From positions 356,926 through 420,925 of the forward strand of contig NZ_CP095488.1 of NCBI RefSeq assembly GCF_023028345.1: 64,000 bases of DNA, read 5' to 3'. The notes under the pieces are model-generated. The model searched no databases. It saw only the letters and a program-made list of their open reading frames with translations, and was not told where the DNA came from. Both the position numbers and the translations under genes were made by a program. Of the stretch, positions 16,518 to 26,224 are shown one piece after another. Within the stretch, counting starts at the first letter, position 1. Every line of letters begins with the position of its first letter. Origin of the DNA: Halorientalis marina. GTDB lineage: Archaea > Halobacteriota > Halobacteria > Halobacteriales > Haloarculaceae.

Positions 16518-19238
16518 CTATTCGAATAGCCGGTTATTCAGCGCCGAGAGGCCCACGTTGAGCAGCAGGAACACGACGAATCCGACAGCAATCCACCCCC
16601 ATTCCGTGAGGGAGAGGGGAACGACCTCGAAGAAGGTATGCAGTGGTGTGTACAGAACTGCGAGCTGGACGAGGAGTGAGACGCCGATCGCACCGACGAG
16701 CCAGGGGTTCGAGCGCAGCGTCTGGTCGTACCGCGAGCGGATGACCTGAATGCGGATCAGCTCGACGACCACGATAAACGTAAACAGGAGCGACTGGGCG
16801 CGGAGAAGCGATCCCGTGTGGTCGAGCCCGTAGAAGAACACACCCAACCCGGTCACAGCCAACAGCACGGCGATGGTCAGTATCGACACGAGAACGCGCG
16901 TGTTGATTACCCCCTCGTCAGTGGGGCGTGGGGGGCGATCCATGAGTCCGTCCCCGTGCGGGTCAGCGCCCAGCGCGAGCGCGGGCAGCGTGTCCGCGAC
17001 GAGGTTGATCCAGAGGATCAGGATCGGCGTCAGAATCAGCGCCTGGGACGTCCCGGAGAACAGCCCGGGAAAGAGGAAACTCCCGAGTAACACGCCGAGA
17101 AACACCACCAGTACCTCGCCGGTGTTGGTCGAGACGAGATAGTTGACGAACTTGCGGACGTTCTCGAAGATACCCCGGCCTTCGCGAATAGCGTCGCGGA
17201 TCGTGGCGAAGTTGTCGTCCTGCAGGATCATGTCGGATGCCTGTCGGGCGACGTCAGTGCCGCGCTGTCCCATCGCTACCCCGACGTCCGCCTGCGTGAG
17301 AGCCGGCGCGTCGTTGACGCCGTCGCCCGTCATCACGACGTTGTGGCCGTTGTCTTGGAGCGCGCCCAGGATGCGGGCCTTGTGCTCGGGCTCCACCCGG
17401 GCGAACACGTCGACGTCTTCGACCGTTCGCGCCAGTTCCTCGTCGGACTGTTCGGAGACCTCGCCGCCCGTGAGGGCACCAGCAGGGTCGAGTCCGATCT
17501 GCTCCCCGACGGCCTGCGCGGTAGTGAGATTATCCCCGGTCGCCAGCACCGTCCGGATGCCGGCCGACCGACAGTCCGCGATCGCTTCTTCGACCTCCGC
17601 TCTGGGCGGATCGAGCATCCCCTGCAGGCCCAGAAACACCATTCCGTCCTCGATCTGCGCCGCGTCAGCCGAGGCATCCGACACGGGCTTCGAGGCGAAT
17701 CCCAGCACCCGGAGTGCGTCGGCTGCGAACGACTGCGTCCGGTCGAGGATCGCCTGGCGTTTCTTCTCGGTGAGCTCGGCCACCTCGCCGTCCTCCAGCA
17801 CGGAGTCGCACCGGTCCAGGACAGTTTCGGGAGCCCCTTTCATGTAGGCCGTCGGCTCCTCGTCTTCGACGATTACGGTCATCCGCCGTCGCTCCGAGGA
17901 GAACTGGATCTCCCGAATCCGTTCTCCGGCGGGGTCGATAGCCGCGTCGTCCGCCGCTCGTCGGAGTGCGATTTCGGTCGGCTCACCGCGATACTCGCCG
18001 TCGGCCGTCCGTTCGACGTTGTTACAGACGCTTCCACATCGTAACAGCGGCGTCACGTCCGGATCGAACTCCCGGTGGCCGTTAGCAGCGACTCGCTGGT
18101 CGTCGTCTCCGCCCACCGGGGTCGCGCTGGACTCGGACAGATCGACGACGGACCCCGAAGCGGAGAGCCGTGTCACCGTCATACGGTTCTCCGTCACTGT
18201 GCCCGTCTTGTCGGTGACAATCGTATCGACCGAGCCCAGACTCTCGACGACGGGAAGCCGTCTGACCAGCGCATTCCGGTCGACCATTTCCCGTGCGCCG
18301 AGTGCCAGCGTGAACGTCACGACCGCGGGCAACCCCTCCGGGACGCCTGCGACGGCGAGAGTGATGCCGACGAGGACGATCGCTGTCGGTTCCGTCGTCG
18401 TGAACAGGAACTGGACGGCGACGACCAGAGCGATCAGCGACACCACGAGCCCACCGATTTGCTTGCCCAGATGTTCGACTTCGGTCTGAAACGGCGTTTG
18501 CCGGTCGTCGGCCTCGTCCAGCTGGGTAGCGATCCCACCGACTTCCGTTTCCATACCGGTCTCGACGACGACCGCCGTGCCGCGGCCTTTCACGACGGTC
18601 GTGTTCTTGTAGACCATACTGCTGCGCTCGGCAAGCGGCGTCTCCTCGGCGACAGGCTCGGTGTCTTTCGGGACGGGTGCGCTTTCGCCGGTGAGCGGCG
18701 ACTCGTTCGTCCGTAACTCCTCGGCACTGAGGATTCTGGCGTCGGCCGGTACCGCGTCGCCCTGATCGAGATGGACGATGTCCCCGGGGACGACCTGTTC
18801 CGCGTCGATCGCCCGCTTCTCTCCGTCACGGAAAACGGTTGCTTCCGGGGTTGCGAGTTCACGGAGTGCCTCGATAGACCGGGTAGCCTGGTAATCCTGG
18901 ACGAATCCGAACACGCCGTTAGCGACGATGATGATTGCAATGAACACCGCTTCGGCGTAACTCGGTTCACCGCCGGGAATGAGCCCGGTGCCCAGTGACA
19001 GGAGCGCCGCCACGGTGAGGAGATAGATGAGGGGATTCCGAAACTGCGAGAGGAGAAGCGCGAGGGGTGACGTCTGTTCGGCCTCCTGAATGTCGTTCGT
19101 GCCGTACTCCGACAGTCGTCGGTCCGCCTCGTCGGAGGACAGCCCGTCCCGCGCTGTCTCCAGCGCGGAGAGTGTCTCGTCTGTCGGTGTCGCGTGCCAG
19201 GGTTCAGATGGAGTCGTCTCCGGGTTAGAGGGGGTCAT
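16518..19238 (-). CDS. P2-type cation-transporting ATPase (Ca2+-ATPase-like)
   Basis: 906 residues. The order is that of P2 ATPases: an N-terminal cation-ATPase domain ([29 protein letters not shown]), the actuator with [11 protein letters not shown], membrane helix 4 with [13 protein letters not shown], the phosphorylation site [11 protein letters not shown], the nucleotide-binding part with [10 protein letters not shown], the hinge [21 protein letters not shown], and six C-terminal helices including [20 protein letters not shown]. The PEGL motif and helix 6 N-x-x-D are typical of Ca2+ pumps of the SERCA/PMR1 kind, though haloarchaeal members may move other divalent ions or K+/Na+. It stands alone on the minus strand, with AT-poor flanks and no visible operon partner. 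Confidence 0.88.
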   Translation of the reverse strand: MTPSNPETTPSEPWHATPTDETLSALETARDGLSSDEADRRLSEYGTNDIQEAEQTSPLALLLSQFRNPLIYLLTVAALLSLGTGLIPGGEPSYAEAVFIAIIIVANGVFGFVQDYQATRSIEALRELATPEATVFRDGEKRAIDAEQVVPGDIVHLDQGDAVPADARILSAEELRTNESPLTGESAPVPKDTEPVAEETPLAERSSMVYKNTTVVKGRGTAVVVETGMETEVGGIATQLDEADDRQTPFQTEVEHLGKQIGGLVVSLIALVVAVQFLFTTTEPTAIVLVGITLAVAGVPEGLPAVVTFTLALGAREMVDRNALVRRLPVVESLGSVDTIVTDKTGTVTENRMTVTRLSASGSVVDLSESSATPVGGDDDQRVAANGHREFDPDVTPLLRCGSVCNNVERTADGEYRGEPTEIALRRAADDAAIDPAGERIREIQFSSERRRMTVIVEDEEPTAYMKGAPETVLDRCDSVLEDGEVAELTEKKRQAILDRTQSFAADALRVLGFASKPVSDASADAAQIEDGMVFLGLQGMLDPPRAEVEEAIADCRSAGIRTVLATGDNLTTAQAVGEQIGLDPAGALTGGEVSEQSDEELARTVEDVDVFARVEPEHKARILGALQDNGHNVVMTGDGVNDAPALTQADVGVAMGQRGTDVARQASDMILQDDNFATIRDAIREGRGIFENVRKFVNYLVSTNTGEVLVVFLGVLLGSFLFPGLFSGTSQALILTPILILWINLVADTLPALALGADPHGDGLMDRPPRPTDEGVINTRVLVSILTIAVLLAVTGLGVFFYGLDHTGSLLRAQSLLFTFIVVVELIRIQVIRSRYDQTLRSNPWLVGAIGVSLLVQLAVLYTPLHTFFEVVPLSLTEWGWIAVGFVVFLLLNVGLSALNNRLFE

Positions 19239-19525
19239 ACTGGGAAGCTGGTTCGATCATGGCCGCCGGACGCCGAACGATTCGACTTCGAAGTTGGGCG
19301 CGTCCAGTATCCGGGACACGATAGCTTAAATGAAACCACAGATGACGGACTCAAAAGCCTCTCGAAGTCCGGTCATATTTGCAGCGGAATGTCCACGACA
19401 ATGGCGGAGTGTGTGCCCCGTACCAGCGCCGATCTACCGTGCATCACGCCCGGTCAGTGGTGGGAGTCCCCGGGTCGCTCCCGTCGGTCTTTCGCTCACG
19501 AAAGCGGAATCCGGACTGGCTACGA

Positions 19526-19957
19526 TCACTCCCAGTCGTAGCCGTACCGTTCGGTCCGGAGCGTTGCCGCGACCAGCTCCGGATGGTCGAGCGCCGTCTC
19601 CATCGCAGCCTCGAGAACGTCCGTCTTGGTCACCTCTTCGCCTAAATCTCCCTCGACGGCATCTTTGAGTTCGGGAATACGCGCTTCGTTGTAGTCCCGG
19701 AGGTAGACGGGTCGCTGGGACCGGTGTTCCTTGACCGCGTCCCGTTTGTAGATGTACGGGAGCGTCTGTGAAAACGACTTTGCGGCGGGTTCGTCGTCAT
19801 CGTCAGGTTCCGTCGCTGGGGTCGCAGCCCCCTGTGCGTTCACCGGGGATTCGGATGCGGGCGGGTCCTGCGTCGAACGGCCCACTTCGGAGTCCGAATC
19901 CGGCTCGTCTTCGTCCGAGTCCTCCGCGAACGGGTCGTCCGTCGATCCTTGCTTCAT
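19526..19957 (-). CDS. ParA-partner DNA-binding protein (partition protein B-like)
   Basis: 143 residues. The first 70 are acidic and disordered (DDPFAEDSDEDEPDSDSEV). The C-terminal part (RSQRPVYLRDYNEARIPELKD followed by TKTDVLEAAMETALDHPELV) reads as a strand and two helices, a ribbon-helix-helix-like fold that could bind repeated DNA sites. The start overlaps the parA stop by 4 bases, the classic ParA-ParB arrangement, with an unrelated small ParB substitute as in many plasmids. The likely target is the 13-bp repeat array upstream of parA. There is no sequence match to canonical ParB, so the assignment rests on context. Confidence 0.7.
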   Translation of the reverse strand: MKQGSTDDPFAEDSDEDEPDSDSEVGRSTQDPPASESPVNAQGAATPATEPDDDDEPAAKSFSQTLPYIYKRDAVKEHRSQRPVYLRDYNEARIPELKDAVEGDLGEEVTKTDVLEAAMETALDHPELVAATLRTERYGYDWE

Positions 19958-20793
19958 GCCGGCACCTCCTTCTGCCGGCGGATGTACTCGGCTAGCTCGT
20001 CGAACTTCTCAAGCGTGTCGAGTTCGTGGTCGCGGTCCCTGTCGCGGTGCTCGTCGATATAGCGAAATGCGGTACATTGCTGGTGCCAGCAGCCCTCAAG
20101 TAACGACGAGCGCTTCCTGAACGTGACGGGCACCGCCCAGCCTTCGTCCCTGAGTTCGCCCAAGAACTGTTCTTGTGTGTTGAGTCCCTCGTACCGGTTG
20201 GGCACGATCGCCAGCACGCCCACCTCGATGTCCAGGTTCTCTTCCAGTCCGCCGACGATGTCATCGAGTCCCTGCACGGACTCGTAACCCTTCCCGCTCG
20301 GCTCGAAGGGGATTACGAGGTGGCGAGTGGCGTGAATCGCGTTGTGGAGTTTGATGTCCGGACTGGCCGGCGGATCGATGATGAGCGTATCGTACGCCTC
20401 GTTGACGCCGGCCCCACGGAGGACGCGCAGGAGTTGCTTGTTCGGATTGAACGATTCCCCGAAGTCGGAGGCCTCCTCTGCCCGCCGCTGAAGGTGTTTC
20501 GACGCGTATTCGAGGATATTGTGTGCGGGGATAATGTCCATGCCCTCGCTCGTTTTCACGAGGTCCTCGAACGGGCCTCGGGGCCGGTCGATCATGTGCC
20601 TGAGGAGGCTATCTGCCTCCTTGTCGTTTCGATCCCCCGCGACGTCGAGGAGGTGCGAAAGCGAGGCCTCCTGCGTGTCGAGATCGATGAGTAAGACGTC
20701 ATTGCCGGCTCGTTCCTCGGCTTTGGCTAGGTTTGCCGCGAGGGTCGTCTTCCCGACGCCACCCGCCTCGCTGTAAACAGTGTATGCCAGCAT
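19954..20793 (-). CDS. parA: ParA-family partition ATPase
   Basis: 279 residues. The deviant Walker A is AGGVGKTTLAANLAKA with the leading signature Gly-Gly and Lys; Walker A' is VLLIDLDTQEASLSHLL; Walker B is LIIDPPASPDIKLHNAI. The mid-region VIPFEPSGKGYESVQGLDDIV and VLAIVPNRYE match plasmid ParA/Soj proteins. The protein has no N-terminal DNA-binding extension, so it is the small, type Ib-like form, whose operon repression is usually done by the partner protein. It forms an operon with the partner gene and starts about 30 bases from a 235-base array of 13-bp repeats that probably serves as centromere and operator. This locus is the main evidence that the window is plasmid-derived. Confidence 0.9.
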   Translation of the reverse strand: MLAYTVYSEAGGVGKTTLAANLAKAEERAGNDVLLIDLDTQEASLSHLLDVAGDRNDKEADSLLRHMIDRPRGPFEDLVKTSEGMDIIPAHNILEYASKHLQRRAEEASDFGESFNPNKQLLRVLRGAGVNEAYDTLIIDPPASPDIKLHNAIHATRHLVIPFEPSGKGYESVQGLDDIVGGLEENLDIEVGVLAIVPNRYEGLNTQEQFLGELRDEGWAVPVTFRKRSSLLEGCWHQQCTAFRYIDEHRDRDRDHELDTLEKFDELAEYIRRQKEVPA

Positions 20794-20823
20794 ACCCGAT
20801 AGGTGGCCCCGGTGTCAAATAAA

Positions 20824-21058
20824 GCTAAGTCAGACAACTTAGCTAAGTTAGCCAGCTAAGTGAGCTAGCTAAGTCAGTCAACTGAGTTAGTTAGCTAAGA
20901 AAGTCAGCTGAGCTAGAAAGCTGGGTTAGTTGGGTAAGTCAAGTAAATAAGCTAGTTAGCTGAGTTGTTCAAGTGAGTAGGCTGAGTCAGTCAGCTAAGT
21001 TAATTAGCCGAGTTATTCGAGTGAGTTCGTTGACTGGGCCAGTCAGACGAGCGACCTG
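20824..21058. repeat. Array of ~16 iterons of 13 bp upstream of parA
   Basis: Units of the form GCTRAGTYAGTYA follow each other at exactly 13 bases: starts at 20842, 20855, 20868, 20881, 20894, 20907, 20920, 20933, 20946, 20959 and 20972. After one 9-base step they continue at 20981, 20994, 21007, 21020, 21033 and 21046. The best-preserved units are at 20868, 20881 and 20981; units decay toward the right end. A further GCTAAGT lies at 20824, 18 bases before the first in-phase unit. The array begins 30 bases before the parA start codon, so it is the likely partition centromere and autoregulatory operator; an iteron-type replication origin is the alternative. Confidence 0.8.
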
Positions 21059-21396
21059 ACGGGCTCAGACGACTGTGGAGTTTCACCAAGCCGTTTCAAG
21101 CGGCTCAGTTTGGTGCCCTCCACGGGCTCAGGCCGTGACATCCGGCTACCGATGACCGGCCTGACGAAACAGACCCGGGGGTTCCAACTCGCGCTCAGAG
21201 GGAACCGGCAGCGTACCGGTGAACCGCTCGGTATCTCTCTCGGCATGATCGATGAAAAGGAGGGGGCGACGGTCGTCGTGCCGATCATCACGACAGCACC
21301 CCGCGTGCGGGTGAAGACGCGACCAGGCTTTGCACTTGCCGAGGAAGGACACTGTGACCAGCCCGTCGAGAGAGGAAGAAATCATCGAGACAGGAC
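21059..21396. other. Unassigned stretch between iterons and mobile repeat
   Basis: A plus-strand frame of 96 codons (21110-21400) and a minus-strand frame of 82 codons cross this stretch, but neither resembles a known protein and both run into flanking repeats, so I do not call them. GGTGCCCTCCACGGGCTCAGG and neighbouring inverted pieces give some hairpin potential near 21110-21135. It may belong to the partition or replication region. Confidence 0.3.
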
Positions 21397-21779
21397 GTAA
21401 CCGACCCCTCCCTACTTCGCTCGGTCTTGCGACCTCGCTCGTTGAGGGAGGGGCTTTGATGTGGGACTCGCCCTCAGTTGTCGCCGGGAAGGAAGGTCGT
21501 TCCTCACCCGTACCGAACGACCTTCGGGGTCGGCGCCCCCACCATTCAGGGGCCGGGCTACTGCGGCCCGTGATACCGGCGACGTGTGCGACGGTATCAC
21601 TGACTACTGATACGGTGGCCCCCGAAAAAACCCCTTCGGATAGCGAGTCTATCAGCGACAACACCGATGTTCGTTTCCCACCGTGTCGGCTTCCTCTCCG
21701 GCCTACTCGCTTCGTGCTTCCGACCAGTCGGAAGCCCTCGCTCCTTGGGGGCCGAGGCTCCGCCTCGGAAAATGCTGAA
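21397..21779 (-). mobile_element. 383-bp mobile repeat with IS200/IS605-like hairpin ends, copy 2
   Basis: Equal in length to the copy at 12835-13217 and identical except for four bases near 21742-21754. In this copy the left-end hairpin is perfect (CCGAGGC-GGA-GCCTCGG, minus strand). The flanks of the two copies are unrelated on both sides, which fixes the boundaries to a base or two: the minus-strand element begins TTCAGCATTTTCC and ends GGGTCGGTTAC. No target duplication is visible, as expected for IS200/IS605-type peel-and-paste movement. No transposase is inside, so movement would need one supplied in trans. Confidence 0.65.
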
Positions 21780-21860
21780 GAAGGTCAAGTATGAAGACAG
21801 GTGGTTGCTCGTCTCGATATATCCTGCACTGTAACTGTATCGAGATCGTAGATTTATGTA

Positions 21861-22880
21861 ATGAGTCAGCCACAAGATCTCCAGGAACTCCTCGAGGAGG
21901 GCAGTGAGATCAACATCGTCTGCCACAACAACCCCGACCCGGATTGTCTCGCGAGCGCACTCGCACTGGGGCGAATCGCAGCTACGGCTGGCATCGACGA
22001 ACAGCAGATCCTCTATAGCGGGGATATTTCTCACCAGCAGAACCGGGCGTTCGTCAATCTCCTCGATGTCGATCTCCAACCGTTCGATCCCGAAACCGTA
22101 CAGAATCGCAAACCGGACTCGTTGCTCGCACTCGTCGACCACTCCATCCCGGGTGAGAACAACACGGTACCACCCGATGCGGACATCGATATCGTGATCG
22201 ACCATCACCCTGCCGAAGATATCGACGCTCGGTTCGTCGATCATCGCCCGGACCTCGGAGCGGCTGCGACGATCCTGACGGAGTACGTGCGCACCCTCGA
22301 TGTCGACCTCGAGACGGATCTCGCGACAGCACTCCTGTTTGCCATCCGTTCGGATACGCTCGACTTCCTCCGTGGAGCGACCCGCGAGGACTACGATGCG
22401 GCAGGGCATCTTCACGAAACCGCGGATCCGGACCTGATCCAGCAGCTATCGACGCCGTCAGTGTCTGGGGGCACCCTCGACGCGATTTCGACCGCGATCG
22501 ACAATCGGCGGATAAACGGAGCGGTCCTCATCTCCCACGTCGGCCGGACCTCCGAACGGGATGCGCTCCCCCAGGCCGTCGATTACCTCGTGAGACTGGA
22601 AGGCGTGCAAACTGCCATCGTGTTCGGACTCGTCAACGGCAGTATCCAGATCAGCGCTCGGTCACCGGATGCACGAGTGAACGTCGGAAGGGTACTGAAC
22701 GAGGCGTTCGAAGACGTCGGGAGTGGCGGTGGGCATCAGGACGTCGCGGGCGGTGAAATCCCGCTCGGTATCTTCGCTGACTACACGTCCGACGACGCAC
22801 AGTTGCTCGATATGGTCGAACAGATCGTTACCGCACGCCTGTTTGCGGAACTCAATCTGTCCGAAAAAAATGGAGAATAG
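21861..22880 (+). CDS. DHH-family phosphoesterase
   Basis: 339 residues. The DHH motifs appear in order: VCHNNPDPDCLASALAL (motif I, Asp-x-Asp), DHSIPGEN (motif II), VIDHHPAED (the DHH-type signature, here IDHH) and DLGAAATILTEY with FAIRSDTLDF. The C-terminal DHHA1-like part has GSGGGHQDVAGGEI, the glycine-rich substrate loop. Relatives are NrnA-type nanoRNases/pAp phosphatases and archaeal DHH exonucleases, Mn2+-dependent. The start is ATG 21861, placed after an AT-rich stretch (GTAGATTTATGTA). It follows copy 2 of the mobile repeat. Substrate is not determined by sequence. Confidence 0.83.
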   Translation: MSQPQDLQELLEEGSEINIVCHNNPDPDCLASALALGRIAATAGIDEQQILYSGDISHQQNRAFVNLLDVDLQPFDPETVQNRKPDSLLALVDHSIPGENNTVPPDADIDIVIDHHPAEDIDARFVDHRPDLGAAATILTEYVRTLDVDLETDLATALLFAIRSDTLDFLRGATREDYDAAGHLHETADPDLIQQLSTPSVSGGTLDAISTAIDNRRINGAVLISHVGRTSERDALPQAVDYLVRLEGVQTAIVFGLVNGSIQISARSPDARVNVGRVLNEAFEDVGSGGGHQDVAGGEIPLGIFADYTSDDAQLLDMVEQIVTARLFAELNLSEKNGE

Positions 22881-23014
22881 CACGAACGACCAGTCGTCGC
22901 GTCGCGGTCGGTATCGTCCTGTTCACCGCACTCCAAGCAGGTCCGGTCGTATCGGCCTTCGACCGCACCCCCACGGTCAAAGGGGGGTCTCGGTTGGCAA
23001 TACGGAGAGCAGAT

Positions 23015-23732
23015 TCACTGGTCCGATTCTTTCCAATCGTCCGTGTCTCCCTCGCGAAATTCGCCCTTCGCATGGCGCTCCCGGGGCCAGAAGGCAACAG
23101 TCAGCAGTGCAACGTGGAACATACCAACGACTGCGACTACGATGCTGCCGGGGAGACGGCAGATCCCGGCGGCTGGTAGCCAGTCTTGGCGCGGTGTGAC
23201 CGACGAAATCCTGAAGACCCACGCAACGAGTAACACACCGAGCAGGGCGAGATACACGCGCTTCAGCCGGTTTGCGACCGCTTCGGCGTACGAGACTTTG
23301 AGCGTCGGGTGCCGGTAGTCCAGGCTCAGGTCTACCCGCCAGTCGCGGCTTTCCACACCCTCGGACGGGTCGAGGGCGTTTGCAAACAGGTTCTCCCGGA
23401 GGAGTCGAACGCGCTAGCGAAAGAGGTCGTAGTCTCGATACCGTCGCGCTTCGATGCCCAGAAAGATGGTGGCGACGACGACGCCAACTACTATGATGAA
23501 GTGAGGGTTGTCGGGACTCGAAAATGCCCACGTCAGAATCGCCGCCAGCAGGGTGACCGCCCACGTCGTCTGGTCGAGGCGCTGGCGCCACGTCCCTACT
23601 CGGTCTATCTCTCCGCGGTGGGCGTGGGCCATCGCCGAACCGAGCCCCGCGCTGTCGTCGACCATTTTTTCGACCGATCTCCCGCTGGTCCGTCGTCGTC
23701 GGATCGACCTCGACGTCCGTCGAGTCGGCCAT
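23015..23732 (-). pseudogene. DUF2270 membrane protein gene with frameshift and amber codon
   Basis: Joining three pieces rebuilds a DUF2270-like protein. From ATG 23732 the frame reads MADSTDVEVDPTTTDQREIG, then shifts in a run of six A at about 23664-23669; deleting one A restores GRKMVDDSAGLGSAMAHAHR. The second frame continues through the membrane segment WAVTLLAAILTWAF and VVATIFLGIEARRYRDYDLFR to a TAG at 23414-23416. The same frame then goes on as RVRLLRENLFANALDPSEGV and YRHPTLKVSYAEAVANRLKR with two more membrane helices to 23015. DUF2270 proteins are integral membrane proteins of unknown role. Two independent lesions make it a pseudogene unless these are sequencing errors. Confidence 0.8.
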
Positions 23733-24287
23733 AGCGGAGTGACGGCGTCTCGTTTCATAAGCGGCGACGGTACCGGCGTGAGAAGTTCATTCAATTGAGT
23801 GCTTTCCGGCACAAAGTGGTATCTATACCGCCTGTGTCGAGTACCATCTCGATACAGTGAGAGAACCCTGCCGCTCAACGTGTGTGGCAATCGCGTACAA
23901 TAGCCTTATCGAAATCTTCGGTTGGGCACAGGTTCCGTGATACCTACTGAACATACCCTGCTGTCTGTAACAGTCTATCCGTCGTGCGTCACTGAGGTTC
24001 GACTCGACTCGTCCCGAGCTCAGGGAAACAGCAGTATCTGCTATTGGCAGGCGGACCAGTGCAAGATGCGGGGCGCGACTGCAGCACCAGTTCCGTTGAA
24101 TCCAAAGCTGCCATGACACGAGCCGAAAGGGGGCTGACCGAAGAACATTCAGCTGACCTCGTTGCACCACGACAGACCGCCGACGCAGGTCCTGACAACC
24201 GCGCGAGCAGATCACGCGTATGTTCGGACTTTTGGGAAAGGTACGTGTTCAGTGGAACTGACCACGGAAGAACCGGAACGGACGGCG
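23733..24287. other. Gene-free stretch
   Basis: About 555 bases with only short frames that resemble no family and lack haloarchaeal codon bias. Short inverted pieces occur near 23833-23860 (GTGTCGAGTACCATCTCGATACAG). I see no gene, RNA or IS end that I can name; it may be degraded mobile DNA downstream of the acyl-CoA synthetase gene. Confidence 0.4.
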
Positions 24288-25868
24288 TCACTCGACAGGG
24301 TCGCCGTGGGATTTCCGAAGTTCGACCTTGCGGATCTTGCCCGTGGAGGTCTCGGGAAGGTCGTCGACGAGCTCGACGACGGTCGGGCACTTGAAGTGTG
24401 CGAGATTGTCGCGGGCGAACTCGATGACTCCCTCCTCGGTGAGGTCGGCGCCGCCGGCGGGCACGACGATTGCTTTGGGCGTCTCGCCCCACTTCTCGTG
24501 GGGGACGCCGATCACGGCGACGCGCTCGATGTCGGGGTGGTCGTAGAGGGCGTCCTCGACCTCGACGCTGGAGATATTCTCACCGCCGCTGATGATGACG
24601 TCTTTCTTGCGGTCTTTGATGCTGATCATCCCACGCTGGTCGATGGTTGCGATGTCCCCGGTGTGGAACCACCCCTCGACGCGGTCGGTGAACGCCTCGC
24701 GGGTCTGGTCGGGCTTCTCCCAGTAGCGGTCCATTATCTGGTTGCCGCGGACGACGATCTCGCCCATCGCCTCGTCGTCACGGGGGACATCCTCGCCATG
24801 CTGGTCGACGACGCGCAGTTCCGTCCCGAGCATGGCGTGCCCCTGGCGGGTCTTGATGGCGAAGCGGCCCTCGCTCGCGATCCGGCGTGGCGAGTTGCTT
24901 GTCGTGATGAGCGGACCCGTCTCCGTGAGGCCGTAGACGTGCAGGATGTCCCAGCCGAGTTCGTCCTCGACAGTCCGAATCGTCGCTTCGGGCGGCGGGC
25001 TGGCGGCGGTGGCGATCCTGACCGGCTTCTCGCCCGTGGCGGCGACGTCGGTGTTCCGGTAGTGGTCGATGAGGCTGTCGAGCACCGTCGGCGCGCCACA
25101 GAGGTAGGTTACGTCGTGGTCGTGAATCCGCTCGAAGGCACCGGCGGCGTCGAAGTGGCGCTGACAGACGTGTTTCCCACCGACGCCCGTGATGACGTAG
25201 GGGTAGCCCCAGCCGTTGACGTGGAACATCGGCAGCGTCCACAGGTAGGCGTCGTCGTCCGTGATCTCGGTGTGGTGAGCGGTGATTAGCGCGTGGTAGT
25301 GTTCGGTGCGGTGTGTCCGGACCACGCCCTTGGGGTCGCCGGTCGTCCCGCTCGTGTAGTTGATCGTCGCGGGATCGTCCTCGGAGATGTCGGGGCGCTC
25401 GACCCCGTCCGGGTCGGCTCCCGCCAAGAGCGTCTCGTAGTCGAGCCAGTCACCGTCGACGCCCTCGGCCGGGTTCGCGACGAACGTCTCGGCGGACACG
25501 GCGTCGCGGACCGCCTCAACCTTGCCCGCGTACTCGTAGTCGGCGACGACCGCTTTCGCCCCGCAGTCGTCGAGGATGTACTCGTAGTCGCTCTCGACCA
25601 GGCGATAGTTACACGGGACCGAGACGGCCCCGAGTTCGTTGATCGCGAACAACGTCTCCAGAAACCAGTGTGTGTTCGGTGCGAGGAGCGCTACGCGGTC
25701 GCCCCCCTCGATACCGAGAGCAGAGAGTGCCGCAGCCGCGCGGTCGACCCGCTCGCCGAACTCGGCGTAGGTGTACTCGGTGCCGTCGTGGGCGACCACG
25801 CCGACGGCGTCGCCGTAGATGTCGACTCCCCTGTCGAGGAAGTCGAGCGTTGTCATCTGTCGATGCAT
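24288..25868 (-). CDS. AMP-forming acyl-CoA synthetase
   Basis: About 526 residues from ATG 25868 (MHRQMTTLDFL); ATG 25856 is an alternative and the frame also extends further upstream. ANL-superfamily motifs are plain: the P-loop INYTSGTTGDPKGVVRTH, the A5 motif HVYGLTETGPLI, GWFHTGDIATIDQRGMI with the hinge IKDRKKDVIISGGENIS, and the catalytic Lys in ETSTGKIRKVEL near the C-terminus. It converts a carboxylate, ATP and CoA into acyl-CoA, AMP and PPi. Resemblance is to medium/long-chain or AlkK-type enzymes, but the acid is not predictable. Single gene; a TATA-like GGATAAAGC lies about 30 bases upstream. Confidence 0.87.
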   Translation of the reverse strand: MHRQMTTLDFLDRGVDIYGDAVGVVAHDGTEYTYAEFGERVDRAAAALSALGIEGGDRVALLAPNTHWFLETLFAINELGAVSVPCNYRLVESDYEYILDDCGAKAVVADYEYAGKVEAVRDAVSAETFVANPAEGVDGDWLDYETLLAGADPDGVERPDISEDDPATINYTSGTTGDPKGVVRTHRTEHYHALITAHHTEITDDDAYLWTLPMFHVNGWGYPYVITGVGGKHVCQRHFDAAGAFERIHDHDVTYLCGAPTVLDSLIDHYRNTDVAATGEKPVRIATAASPPPEATIRTVEDELGWDILHVYGLTETGPLITTSNSPRRIASEGRFAIKTRQGHAMLGTELRVVDQHGEDVPRDDEAMGEIVVRGNQIMDRYWEKPDQTREAFTDRVEGWFHTGDIATIDQRGMISIKDRKKDVIISGGENISSVEVEDALYDHPDIERVAVIGVPHEKWGETPKAIVVPAGGADLTEEGVIEFARDNLAHFKCPTVVELVDDLPETSTGKIRKVELRKSHGDPVE

Positions 25869-26224
25869 AGTATGCCAAGACCCAACTACGAAGGATAAAG
25901 CTCTTACCCCACTGGGGGTCGAACACGCGACCGTCGCCCGCTGGGGCTTCATGGGACTGGATGCCGGCGGTTTCCGGCTCCATCAGAACCGGTATGCGAA
26001 CGGTACCACGTCAAGAACTGGGCCGGTATCCCGACGTGAGGTGACGAGTCGGGAACCTGTCTCCGCTTTTGTCACTGGCCCGCGGACCCCTCGTAGCTGT
26101 CGGCGTCGGTACCAGTCGGCGGTGATGTGCGCTCGGAGTCGCCTCCCGAGGTCGCCGACCTGGTGGTTCGACCGCTCCATACCGTCTCGATTTCGTGATG
26201 CTCGACCCATTCAGTCCGGCGGAG
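25869..26224. other. Gene-free stretch
   Basis: About 356 bases between two minus-strand genes. The left part holds the acyl-CoA synthetase promoter (AT-rich near 25890-25900). Reading frames here are short and unlike known proteins. A small frame at 25983-26210 (minus) has no recognisable domain and is not called. Confidence 0.4.

Noticed and set aside
21110..21400. 96-codon plus-strand frame between iterons and the mobile repeat.
   Set aside because: No recognisable domain, and its end lies inside the mobile repeat; kept only as unassigned DNA.
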